Of a stretch of DNA of 64,000 bases, positions 54,276 to 64,000 are shown one piece after another; positions within the stretch are counted from its first letter, which is position 1, and every line of letters starts with the position of its first letter. The stretch is from Progne subis subis (taxonomy: Eukaryota; Chordata; Aves; Passeriformes; Hirundinidae). The notes beneath the pieces are model-generated. The model saw nothing but the letters and a program-made list of their open reading frames with translations. It ran no database searches and was not told the DNA's origin. The translations under genes and the position numbers were made by a program. Location: contig JAKJHU010000564.1 in the NCBI GenBank assembly GCA_022316685.1, forward strand, positions 83,645 to 147,644, written 5' to 3'.

Positions 54276-55750
54276 GTGACTGTTCTCCCCTAAGAAAACA
54301 GGACAGGGTACCGGTGGTACCTACTGGGAGTCTGTTATCGTCCACCCAAGCAGGAAGAAGAGGTGGACAACTTACTCTATAAGCAGCTGGAGAATGTTTC
54401 AGGATCACCAGCCCCTGTTCTTGTAGGTGACTTTAACCTGCCAGACATCTGCTGGGATCTCCATACAGCAGCAAAGAGGCAGTCCAGGAAGGTTTTGGAG
54501 TGGATGGAGAACAACCTGTTGTCACAGCTGGTGTGAGCCCACCAGGGGATGGACTATGTTAGACCTGTTGTTTGCAAATAGAGAAGGACAGGTGGGAGAT
54601 ACGGTGGTTGGAGGATGCTTGAGGCACAGTGATCAAGAAATGAGAGAGTTCCCAATATTTGGTGAAATCAGGAGGAACATCAATAAGACTTTTACACTAA
54701 ACTTCAGGAGGGCAGATCTTGGCCTTTTTAGGAGACTTATTCAGAGAGTTCCTTGGGAAGCAGCCCTTAAAAACAATGAAGTCCAGGAAGGGTGGGCGTG
54801 CTTCAAAGCAGAGATCTTGAGGGCAGAGGAACAGACTGTGTGCTGAAAGATGAGCTGACGAGGCAAATGTCCATCCTGGATGGGCAACAGGGTTTTGAAA
54901 GACCTTAGGAATAAAAAGAAGATGTACCATCTTTGGAAGGAGGGTCAGGTCTCTCAGGAGGTATTTAAGAGAGTTGCTAGGGCACGTAGGAAAAACAGTA
55001 GGGTGGCCAAAGCTCAGTTCAAACTTATTTTGGCAACTTTAGTAAAGGATAATAAAAAATGTTTTTACAAATATATTAACAGCAAAAGGAAGGGTGAGAC
55101 CAACCTTTGTTCTCTGCTGGATGTGTGAGGGGACTCAGTAACTGCAGATGAGGAGAAGGCAGAAGTGCTTGATGCCTTCTTTTCCTCAGTCTTTAGTGGG
55201 AAGACAGCTTGTCCCCAGAACAACTGCCCTCCTGGGCTGGTAGATGGTGTCAGGGAGCAGAATGGTCCCCCTGTTATCCAGGAGGAGGCAGTAGAGAACT
55301 GCTGAGATGCTTGGACGTTCATAAATCTATGGGCCCAGATGGGATCCATCCCAAGGTGATGAGGGAGCTGGCAGATGAGCCTGCAAAGCTGCTCTCCATC
55401 ATTTACCAACAGCCCTGGCTCACTGGTGAGGTTCCAGGTGACAGGAAGCTGGCCAATGTGCACCATTCACAAGAAGGGTGGGAAGGAGGATCCTGGTAAT
55501 TAGAGGCCAGTTAGCCTGAACTCAGTACCTGGTAAGGTCATGGAGCAGTTTATATTGAGTGTCATCACACAGCACCTACAGGATGGCCAGGGTATCAGAC
55601 CCAGGCAGCGTGGGTTTAGGAGGGGTGGGTCGTGTTTGACCAGCCTGCTCTCCTTTTATGACCAGGTGACCCACCTGGTGGATGTGGGAATGCTGTGGAT
55701 GTTGTGCATTTGGACTTCAGCAAGGCCTTTGACACTGTCTCCCACAGCAG
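54276..55750 (+). mobile_element. CR1 LINE fragment, second copy, cut by provirus C
   Basis: Starts at the same CR1 base as 37,153-37,815 and continues further. Endonuclease motif VGDFN near 54,425; FRRADLGLFRRLI near 54,704; an open piece at 54,880-55,128; RT blocks GPDGIHPKVMRELAD near 55,332 and the region up to 'aaggcctttgacactgtctc' (FDTVS) near 55,725. At least three frame breaks. It ends at a junction with retroviral pol at about 55,750. Confidence 0.9.
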
Positions 55751-58016
55751 ATAAGTAAACTCAAGGGGTCAAATTTCTTTATGATAAATGAATAGACCAA
55801 GAACCAATGAATTGGACAGAGAGTGACGAGAGGCAGCTACAAGATCTGAAAGAGAAATTATCCTCAGCACCAGTTTTAAGCTTACCAGATCTTAAAAAGG
55901 AGTTTGATTTGTTTGTAAACACTGAGGAAGGGATAGCATACGGAGTTTTAACCCAAGAATGGGGAGGATACCGAAAACCTGTAGCATTTTATCAAAACTT
56001 AGATCCAGTGCTAGGGGATGGCCAGCTTGTCTCCAAGCAGTTGCAGCTGCAGCTATTTTGATAGAAGAGCTCAAAAGTTAACATTACAGAAAGATAAAGA
56101 TACATACTCCACATGATTCAAAGAGCTCAAAAGTGGCTCACAGATTCTAGAATCCTAAAATATGAAATTATACTGATAAATTCAGTAACCTAGAACTAAC
56201 AACATCAAAAAGCTTAAATCCAGCCAATTTCTCTCTGGTGAGCCCACTGAAGAAATAGAACACCATTGCCTAGAACTCATTGATATGCAGACAAAAGTGA
56301 GAAGATTTAGAGGATACACCCCTTCCATATGGGAGAGTGTTGTTCACAGATGGGTCATCCCGAGTGGTGGAAGGGAAAAGAACATCGGATACTCTGTGAT
56401 TGAGGGAGAGAAAATGAAAGTTTTAGAAAAGGGAAAGTTACCAAGTAATTGGTCAGCACAGTGCTGTGAAATATATGCACTAAAGAGAGGGCTAGACTTA
56501 CTTAAAGATGACCGAGGGACCATTTACACAGACTCTAGATATGCCTTTGGTATCGTGCACATTTGGGAAAATTTGGGAAGGACGGGATATTTAAATTCAA
56601 AAGGGAAAAACTTAATACACACAGAATTAATAAAGTCAGTGTTAAAATCTTTACAAAAACCAGTAAAATTGCAGTAGTTCACATAAAAGGACATCAAAAG
56701 GGAGAATGCCCGAGATAAGGGGAAACCAGTTAGCTGATAAAACAGCCAGAGAAGCAGCTTTAGAACCAGGAGAACCAGTAAAAATCCTCAAATTAGAGAA
56801 AATACCAAGAAAAGAAGAAGAAAGGATAGAGCAAGTGTTTAGTAAAAAAGAGCAGAAAGCAATAAAAGAATTAGGATTACACCAGGGGGAACACGGAGTG
56901 TGGTTAACAGCTGACGGATGGAAATTCTTAAATAAAGCCCTAGCCAGAAAAATACTTACAGAAATACATAATTTAACCCACTGGGGAACCCAGGGGTTAT
57001 GTGACCATTTCCTAAGGGAAAACCTATGTATTGGAGTACACGAATTAGCAAAAGCAGTTACTCAGGGATGTATAATATGTCAGAAAATAAATCAAAAAGT
57101 TATGAGAAAAACTGAGCCTGGAGGGAGGGAGTTAGCCTTAAGGCCCTTCCAGAACGTGCAAATTGATTTTACTGAGATGCCCCCTGTTCAAGGGTACAAA
57201 CACTTGTTAGTGATCATAGATCACCTTACCCATTGGGTAGAGGCATTTCCTACAAAAAGGGAAACAGCAGAAGTAGTAACAAAAATCATATTAGAAGATA
57301 TCCTCCCTCGGTATGGGCTGATAAATAATATTGATTCAGACAGAGGGCCACATTTCACAGCACAAATTCTACAACAGGTAACACAAGCCTTAGGGATAAA
57401 ATGGAGGTTACACACCCCATGGCATCCCCAAAGCTCAGGCAGAGTAGAAAGGATGAACAAAACCATTAAAAATGTACTGACTAAACTAATAGCAGAAACT
57501 CAACTAAATTGGCTTAAATGCTTACCCCTAGCATTACTACGAATCAGAACACAGCCACGAGCAGATCTAGGAGTGTCACCATATGAAATGTTATTTGGGC
57601 TTCCCTTTTTGTTATCTCCTTATAGTTCTAAAGACTACCTGGAGAGGAGAGGAAATCACTAGAAAATATCTAAAAACCATTGGACAAACCTTAGAAAATC
57701 TCAGAAAGAAAGGCTATCTTCCTCAAACTTCCCCTTTGGATGCAAATGTGCATAATATCAATCCTGGAGACTGGGTATTGATCAAAACGTGGACTAATAC
57801 CCCGCTGACCCGAAGTTTGAAGGTCCCTACCAAGTACTGTTAACAACTCACACAGCAGTGCGCACTAAGGAAAAAGGATGGACCCACATCACCAGAGTTA
57901 AAGGGCCAGTACCCCCTCCTGGAGAGAACCCGAGTTCAGCACCCTCACCGGATGAAACCGAGTGGACAGTAACACCACACCCGAAAGACTTGAAATTAAC
58001 CTTTAAAAAGAAATAA
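55751..58016 (+). pseudogene. pol remnant of provirus C (RNase H and integrase)
   Basis: Connection/RNase H (55,807-56,061; 56,285-56,677) is broken by single-base losses. From 56,706 an open frame of 318 codons covers the end of RNase H, the integrase zinc domain and the complete D,D-35-E core, then shifts frame near 57,643 ('ggagaggagagg' against 'ggaaggagagg' in A). The remaining C-terminal domain continues in another frame to 57,843, with a further loss near 57,810. Unlike provirus B there is no gag fusion. Confidence 0.88.
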
Positions 58017-58641
58017 GAGATAACAGAGACTGTGAAAACCTTTTGTTTCAGTTGCCTCTCCCATAATCAACGAACTCAAAAAGGGGGGGGGGGGGGGCAC
58101 AATAAGGGTTAATTTCTGTAAACCTAAGTCAGTTTTTGTAATTAGCAATTTAGATATGTTTAAGTAATAGATATATTAAAAAGGGGTATAAGTTCTTTTT
58201 GTATTAATTTTACATATAGTTTAAGTTTTTTTATAAGTAAGAATTTAAGTAAGTTTAAGGGGTTTTTTTAATGATAATTTTTAAATTGTAAGTTTTATGA
58301 ATAGCAACTTAAATAAGTTTAAGTAATAGAAAAAAAAGTATAAAGGTTTTTTTATTAGGTTTAAGTTTTATAAATAGTGATTTAAATAAGTTTAAGATTT
58401 TATATGTTAATTTTAAAAGTTTAAGTTCTATAAGTAGCAGTTTGAACAAATTTAAGTAATAGAAAAATTAAGAGTGTAAAGTGGTTTTTTTGAAGAAAAA
58501 AAAAAGGGTAAATCTCCTACAGAACATTCTCTAAGGGCAACTAAATTAATAGGGAAGGGAAGTGGAAGCATGTAAGTGGGTTCTTTAGGAGACCTCTCCA
58601 CTCCAAGAGGCAAGGCCGGGTGGAGCAAGAGATCCAGGAAG
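58017..58641 (+). other. pol-env spacer of provirus C
   Basis: AT-rich spacer as in A and B. The G run near 58,083 is 15 long. Confidence 0.65.
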
Positions 58642-58960
58642 GACGGCCCATACCGGACTCTTGGGAGGGATCGTACTGGTGATGTTCATAAAGCACACCT
58701 ATGAAACAAAAGCCTGTGCTAACTGCTACCATCCAGTGTACGATGGAGAGGATCTCAGATCCTTATTCAGGGTCCATACTGTGAACCCAAACTGCTTTGA
58801 CCATTCCCAGTTGAATACTTGCCAAGAGGATGGAAAAGTTTATTGGAAAAAAAAAAAAACACAGCTAGTTATGCACAGCGCCTGTTTGGGGAATGTCCTA
58901 TAGGAGATACTGGGTTATGCTTTGACAAATTGATGCGAGCTAAAGCTCGATCAAAGAAAT
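58642..58960 (+). pseudogene. env remnant of provirus C
   Basis: The env start codon is ACG instead of ATG (58,642-58,644). The signal-like segment follows. Three bases are lost near 58,780 and the A-run near 58,848 is expanded. The same deletion junction as in provirus B ('ctttgacaaattg') lies at 58,919-58,931. Confidence 0.85.
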
Positions 58961-58970
58961 AGGGGGGAGT

Positions 58971-59578
58971 TGTTATAAATAAATTCTATTCAAATAATCT
59001 ATGTTTTAGTTACTTAATTGTTAAGTAATTCCATTAAGATTGTTAATGCTAGCTTCTATATAAAGAATTTGCCTTATTCCTGTTTAATACTGATTTATTA
59101 CCTTATTTGCTTGTTTGTTAATTAAGAATTCACCTTATTACCTGTATCTCTGCTCCCATTCGCCAGATAGTGTCTGAATATGCAAAAAAAAAGAACGCTA
59201 GAATTCTGGGAACAACTCAAGAACAAGAGACTCTAAAAAGCAGGGAACCAAAGTAAAATCCAGGACTGTAGTTGCATTTTAGACTAGTGCAAGAAATACG
59301 GGGGTCCGCCGAAGCAGCTTCATTTAGTCGCTGTGACCTGAGAAGGAGTCCCCATCGCTGGACGACCCCTGATCAGCGAAGCGAAACGGATCCCCGGCAA
59401 GGGAAAAAGCCCGTGAGGGGGGTGGGAGTCCCAGCTTTGCTGTGAAGCGAAGCTGTGTGTACCTCCTCCTCCACGTTGCCAAGGGAGCAAGCAAGCTCTC
59501 CCCCAAGGCCAAGCTTGATAATAAAGAAACATACAAAACCAGCAAGTCTCTGACTCTCTTATATTTTTTTCCAGAACA
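58971..59578 (+). repeat. LTR (3' of provirus C)
   Basis: 608 bp. Shares with the 53,661 LTR the loss of the octamer and the 'gctagcttctatataaag' variant, so B and C LTRs are sisters. The right flank is GC-rich non-viral sequence. Confidence 0.92.
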
Positions 59579-60119
59579 CTTTCTTTCTCTGGAGGCTGGC
59601 TCAGGGCAGCACAGCCGGGCTGGAGGAATCAGGGCTGTTTGTGGGTGATTGTCGCCCTACTCCAGAATTCAGCTGGAAAATCCCCTGGGAAGCCGAGGCA
59701 GGAGCAGGTGGGAAGGGGCCGGCGCTGCTGCTGCTCCTGCCCCGGAGCCCCGGCTGGGCCGGGCCGGCGCCCGCTGCGCTGCGGCTCCTGCTGCTGCCAG
59801 AGCCGGGCGGGACTCGGGCACAGGGAATGGACACGGGGGGACAGCAAAGGCCTGGGCGGCTGCAGGGATGTTCGCGCTGGGGCCAGCGCCAGCACACAGC
59901 TTCAGCCGCAATGAACCCCGAGGGGAACGCTGGGGAAAGGCTCCATTTCAGCCTGCCTTTACTCATGGCTGTGAAGGGACCGAAATCAAAGGAGAACAAG
60001 CAGGGCCCGACCCCTTCTCCTTTGGGAGGAGCCCCGTGCCTGGGGCTGTGAGGGGCTGTGAGGGACCTTGAGGGGCTGTGAGGGATTGTGAGGGGGAAAA
60101 GGGTCTCTGAGAGGCAGTG
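59579..60119. other. GC-rich stretch, no gene recognised
   Basis: CpG-rich with frames open on both strands to 60,050, then 'ggggctgtgaggg' short tandem repeats (60,048-60,098). It could be a promoter or exon remnant, but no protein family is recognisable. Confidence 0.4.
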
Positions 60120-60315
60120 GGAGGCCAGGCACCTCATGGAACCAAGGGTCCATTATGACACTTTGGAACCAAGGAGATTCCTGTTGACAGTACAGAACCT
60201 CATGGAACCAAGGGGCCATTGTGGCACAGCAAGGCCGTGTGGAACCAAAGAGACCATGGTGACACTACAGAACCTCATGGATCATGGATCCTTGTGACAC
60301 TGCGGAACCAAGGAG
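60120..60315 (-). repeat. ~37 bp minisatellite, minus orientation
   Basis: Five units ('cctcatggaaccaagg', 'ccattatgacactttgg') of the family otherwise found around the receptors. Confidence 0.85.
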
Positions 60316-60374
60316 AATGTTGTTGGCAGAGTGTCTGAGCACAGCTGCTGCAGGGATCCATGTACAGGTATGAC

Positions 60375-60690
60375 TATGGAATGGGATAGACCAGACCAGG
60401 ATAGTCCCGTTGGGAATGATCTGCAGTTCAGGGCAGGATGATGGTCAGATCCAAGTGCCTGAGCCCTCCAGGGCTGACCAAAAGTGAAAGCAGTCATTAA
60501 GGGCACTGTCCAAATGTCTCTTAAACACTGACAGCCTTGGGGCATCAACCACCTCTCCAGGGAGCCTGTGCAGTGTTGAGCACCCTCTCAGGAAAGAAAC
60601 ACTTTCTCCTGTGCAGTCTAAACCGTCCCTGGTACAGCTTTGACCCATTCCCCCACGTTCCATCCCAGGATATCAGGGAGAAGAGAAAAG
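60375..60690 (-). mobile_element. CR1 LINE 3'-region fragment, minus strand
   Basis: Read on the minus strand this is the CR1 segment after the reverse transcriptase: the plus text 'caaccacctctccagggagcctg', 'gcaccctctcaggaaagaaacac' and 'agtctaaaccgtccctgg' is the complement of the conserved CR1 3' part. The terminal octamers are not preserved. Confidence 0.78.
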
Positions 60691-60969
60691 GAAATGCAGG
60701 GCAGAGCCAGGGGGCAGCGAGATGGGAGTGTGCAGCCTGCAGGGACACAGCAGCAGCTGTGGGACAGCGCAGGACAAGCTGTGCTGGACATGGCCAAGGG
60801 CCCTGGCAGCGCTGGCAGTGCCCAGGAGAAGCCAAGTCTTGGTGCCCTGGGGCACTGCAGGGTCTGTGCCACCAAGGGCTATGAGGAGACACCTTGTCCT
60901 GAGGCCCTGGGGCCTCCTGCACAGCCCCAGCAAGGCTGGGCACTGTCAGCCCTTGTCCTGCCCTCAGCA
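60691..60969. other. non-coding spacer
   Basis: GC-rich; no feature recognised. Confidence 0.35.
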
Positions 60970-61720
60970 TCCCCCACATCCCAGTGGCCTCAGGGATCTG
61001 CTGGGACCAGTCCCTGGGGAGCCTTGGGCAGGAATGGCCCTGGGGGGCTCCTTAATGCTCCCAGGGACTGCAGGTTTTCCAAAGGACTTTGGGTTTTTCT
61101 TTGGCCTGGGAGTCTCTGAGGGGTTTGTGCAATCATGGCCTCCAATTATCTGCTGTAATTAGTCCCTGGAGATGTTTTGTCAGTAACAATACTCAGTGGG
61201 GCTCATTAATGCCTCAAAGTACGCAAGAGTCATTCAAGTACTACTTTTTGACACTGAATCCCTGAGAGGTTTGTGCAGTCATGGCCTCCAATTATCCAAT
61301 ATTTAATGAGTCCCTAGAGAGGCTTTGTATTGACACTCAGCAGGGCTCATTCATGCTCTGAGATACTCAAGGTTTTTTTAAGGTACTTTTGGTTTTCCTT
61401 TCCACACTGAGTCTCTGAGAGGTTTTGGGCAATCATGGCCTCCAGTTCTCTCCTCCAAGGAGTCCATGAGGAGCCTGTGTTGGGGATGGACCTCAGTGGG
61501 ACCCATGAATGCTGTGAGACACTTTGGGTTTTTCCTGTGACTTAGACTGCTGGAAAGGTTTGTGCAATCTCCTCTCAGGCCCTGAGGGCTCAGCACCAAA
61601 TGCACCACGGGGCTCCTTGGGATCAAGCAAGTCCTGACAAACCATGGCTGTGCCTTGATTTCCCTCTGGGCTGGTGCAGTTCATTAGGAATGTTTTCTAC
61701 AACAGTTATGGAGAAAGATT
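60970..61720 (+). repeat. ~150 bp tandem repeat, about five units
   Basis: 'caatcatggcctccaatt' recurs near 61,129, 61,276 and 61,430 with degenerate units before and after. Each unit has 'gagtccct.gagagg', 'cagtggggctcattaatgc' and 'actttgggtttt'. Single related units occur near 1,870, 17,770 and 48,430. Confidence 0.8.
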
Positions 61721-62219
61721 TCAAAGAGTTTCTAAGAAATACACATTCCTGTTATAAAGGGTGTGTTTTAACTGTTCTCTTTGGAGCAGAGGTGATTGCA
61801 GCATTCTGTGATTGCTATTGATCAAGGGTCTCTCCTCAGGAGGTCTGGCCTGCTTACAGAAGCTGTGCCTTGAGATCTGACCCAGTTTGGACAACTTTGC
61901 TGCACATTCCCAAGCCCATCCTGTCTGACCTCACTCACCTGGGACCTGCTTTCCTTGGAGAGCTGCCTGCACTCAGGAAGAAAAGGGGTTTTCTATTTTT
62001 TGAAGCAATGTAAAACTCCTAATTTTCCCCACTGGAAACAGACACACTCCTCAAGTGTGTGCCAGCCCAAGGTGCCACCAAAACCACTGCAGCCCTGCCC
62101 TGGGCCAGCTGTGAGGGTGGATCATCATCCCAACCTGCCCTGGGCCATGGCAAGGGTCTGTGGCCATGGACACTGCACTGACCCCACTGCTGGGTTTGGG
62201 TGCCACAGCAACTGTGAGC
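61721..62219. other. non-coding stretch
   Basis: No open frame with a recognisable domain and no repeat. Confidence 0.4.
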
Positions 62220-62770
62220 AGTTCAAGGTTCCTTGGAAACACTGGGGAGGACTGGGACATACTGGGGAACACTGGGAACGCTGTGGGAGACACTGGGACA
62301 ATACTGGGAGTGATACTGGGTGGACTGGGACAACCTGGGAACATGGGGAATGCTGACGGGGAATCTGGGCAGACTGGGATGGACTGTGGGAGTACACTGA
62401 GACATACTGGGATATACTGGGACATGCTGGGAGTGATATTGGGCCATACTGAGACATACTGGGGGTACTGTGAGTGATACTGGGGGATACTGGGACAAAC
62501 TTGGGACACTGGGAACACTGGGCAAACTGGGGGACTCTGGGGTGTACTTTGGATTATACTGGGTGAAACTGGAAGGGAATGGAAATGAACTCAGGTGTAT
62601 TGGGAGGGACTGGGCTGCACTTGGAGGGCCTGGAGGGGCACTGGGTTTTACTTGGCTTTACTGGGGATGAAATGTGCTGTACTGGGTGGGACTGGAGGAG
62701 CACTGTATATGTACTGGGCTGTACTGGGGATAACCTGGGCGGGAGTGGAAGAGACTGGAGGGATTGAATG
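62220..62770 (+). repeat. ACTGGGA-type minisatellite
   Basis: Short degenerate units of 9-15 bp built on 'actgggacata', 'actgggaacact' and 'actgggagtgat'. Frames on both strands stay open by chance. Confidence 0.92.
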
Positions 62771-62824
62771 AGCTTCTCCCGCCTCCGCCGTTTCCTATTT
62801 GCAGAGGCTGCTGCCCATCACAGC

Positions 62825-62975
62825 CCGCAGCCAATCAGAGCTTCGGATAGGGACACAAGGGGCAGGATTTGATGCCTGCGCCATCTTTTCTGTTTGCCTA
62901 TAACTCCCATCATGCCCCGCGGCCCGACTGAATCTCAACGGAGCGGGACTTCAACGCCCATCATGCCCCGCGCTC
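62825..62975. promoter_or_regulatory. CCAAT box and two ZNF143-type sites
   Basis: CCAATCAG at 62,831-62,838, then 'taactcccatcatgcccc' (62,901-62,918) and 'ttcaacgcccatcatgcccc' (62,950-62,969). Both match the ZNF143/THAP11 motif (AACTCCCA..ATGC), which marks many vertebrate housekeeping promoters, often bidirectional ones. Surrounding sequence is CpG-rich. The gene it serves is not visible and is probably outside the window or in an unrecognised first exon. Confidence 0.65.
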
Positions 62976-62989
62976 CACAGAACACCACC

Positions 62990-64000
62990 CCTCCCCGCCC
63001 CCCCGCCTCGTTATCCGCCCCCATGTGTCCCATCAGTGTCCCCAGACCCTGCAGGGGACTAAGTGCCTCCTCCGCGCCATTCAGGACCCACAAAAGCGTC
63101 CCTAAATCCCTGAACGCTCCCAACCCCATCGATGGACGTTTCTGGGCACTTCTGGGAATCATCTCCTATCAGCCCCTGCGGTATCAGAACTACTCCAAAC
63201 ACCGCGCCGGGCTTATAAATCCTGCCGTGCCCGCGCCCTAAAGAGCCCGGTTAGAGCTCCCAAAACTCCCCCTAAGTGCTCCCGAACCATATACGTTCCC
63301 CTTGAGAGAAATAACAAACCTCGTGGTGCCAATTCACAAGTTACTAAGTGTCCAGGTTATTAGCTATCAGTAATTAATTGTTTGTATTCTCCGTTTATGT
63401 ATCGATGTTATCTGTATTGTAAGTTGTCCGGTTCTTGTTCCCCAAAACCCCGGTTGCTTCCCAGTTTCAGAAAGTCCCTACCCCCCACTTACCTTATAAT
63501 AAGTTAGGCCCCGCTGCTCAGTCCATGCCTTGCCACCGAGCACAGCACCGACACCGCCCACCTTGCCATCAGCTCCTCCCCGCCTGCTCGTCAACCTAGA
63601 AACCTCGCCCACTCCTCGCCTCGCTCCGGGTCTAGCACCACCTGTATGGGAATTAAGCAAGCCGGAAGTGCACCAGACACCAAAAACCCTAAAGAAACGA
63701 GCCGATTCAAGATTAAGGAAAACGAAACGCAGTGCTGGGTAGGGAAAGGGCACAAGTACCCGCTGAGGTCCTCCAGCTGTTCTCGAGATGTCACATAACC
63801 TCAGAGACCCTCGCTAGGAAACACCCCCCTGGACCTGTGAGCCCTGAGTGAGAACCTATTGGACTCCCGCGAGGCGAGGCTCCCGACTCTGCGGCTGCGC
63901 GCGCAGCAAAGTCGTCTAGACCTCCTCCTCGGCAGTGTCCGGTCTGAGCAGCGGTGGCGTAGGAATCCCATCCCCAAGCCGTCCTCGTTTAAAGAGCTGA
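62990..64000. other. CpG-rich tail of the window, no exon recognised
   Basis: Contains an ETS-type site (GCCGGAAGTG at 63,661-63,670) and very CpG-rich sequence from 63,860. It is probably promoter or first-exon territory of a gene to the right. Open frames to 63,794 show no known domain. Confidence 0.45.

Larger units (their letters stand above)
55751..59578 (+). mobile_element. provirus C: 5'-truncated class I provirus
   Basis: Begins inside pol at the position equivalent to about 42,997 of provirus A, with no 5' LTR, leader or gag. It then runs through RNase H, integrase, spacer, deleted env, polypurine tract and LTR. It differs from A by many one-base deletions, concentrated in the first 1 kb. 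Confidence 0.9.

Noticed and set aside
62051..62525. Overlapping 100-155 codon frames on the minus strand
   Set aside because: They arise from the ACTGGGA minisatellite and have a repetitive Ser/Pro/Val composition.

Overview
The window looks like bird nuclear DNA, most probably from a songbird. The evidence is several CR1 LINE fragments (one with the octamer-type 3' end), two intact olfactory receptor genes of the OR14-like class that is amplified in birds, a PIM1-like kinase locus of a family known to be expanded in songbirds, and class I (gammaretrovirus-like) endogenous retroviruses. Nothing bacterial is present. Real coding content is small. Most long open frames in the GC-rich or tandemly repeated parts are by-products of composition.

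Layout: 1-111 is an olfactory receptor tail fragment with a stop. 112-4,030 is non-coding with tandem repeats and the first copy of a direct segmental duplication. 4,035-5,800 is a broken CR1. 5,800-24,320 is a receptor neighbourhood built on an inverted duplication: one OR gene on the minus strand (6,757-7,689), one on the plus strand (22,776-23,732), shared flanks in opposite orientation (8,490-9,850 versus 19,850-21,240), and between them two composite satellite blocks (a ~190 bp unit followed by a ~37 bp unit), also in opposite orientation. 24,320-32,200 is repeat-rich with no convincing gene. 32,250-36,100 holds, on the minus strand, a PIM1-like kinase gene with recognisable exons and one frame-breaking base, followed by a decayed second PIM copy. 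Its first-exon region carries a GGGGCC hexanucleotide tract.

37,150-59,578 is a nest of retroelements, all on the plus strand: CR1 piece, provirus A (37,816-48,339, LTR-gag-pro-pol-env-LTR with small frame breaks), a separate LTR with an initiator-Met-tRNA primer site grafted onto a deleted provirus B (about 48,800-54,275), a second copy of the same CR1 piece (54,276-55,750), then a 5'-truncated provirus C (55,751-59,578). Provirus A has a proline-tRNA primer site, a single zinc knuckle, a UAG between gag and protease in the same frame, YVDD reverse transcriptase and D,D-35-E integrase. Provirus B keeps one long open frame that joins the start of Gag to an apparently complete integrase. B and C share the same env deletion.

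59,580-62,770 is GC-rich sequence, minisatellites and a minus-strand CR1 tail. 62,780-64,000 looks like a CpG-rich promoter region with a CCAAT box, two ZNF143-type sites and an ETS-type site, but no coding exon is recognised there.
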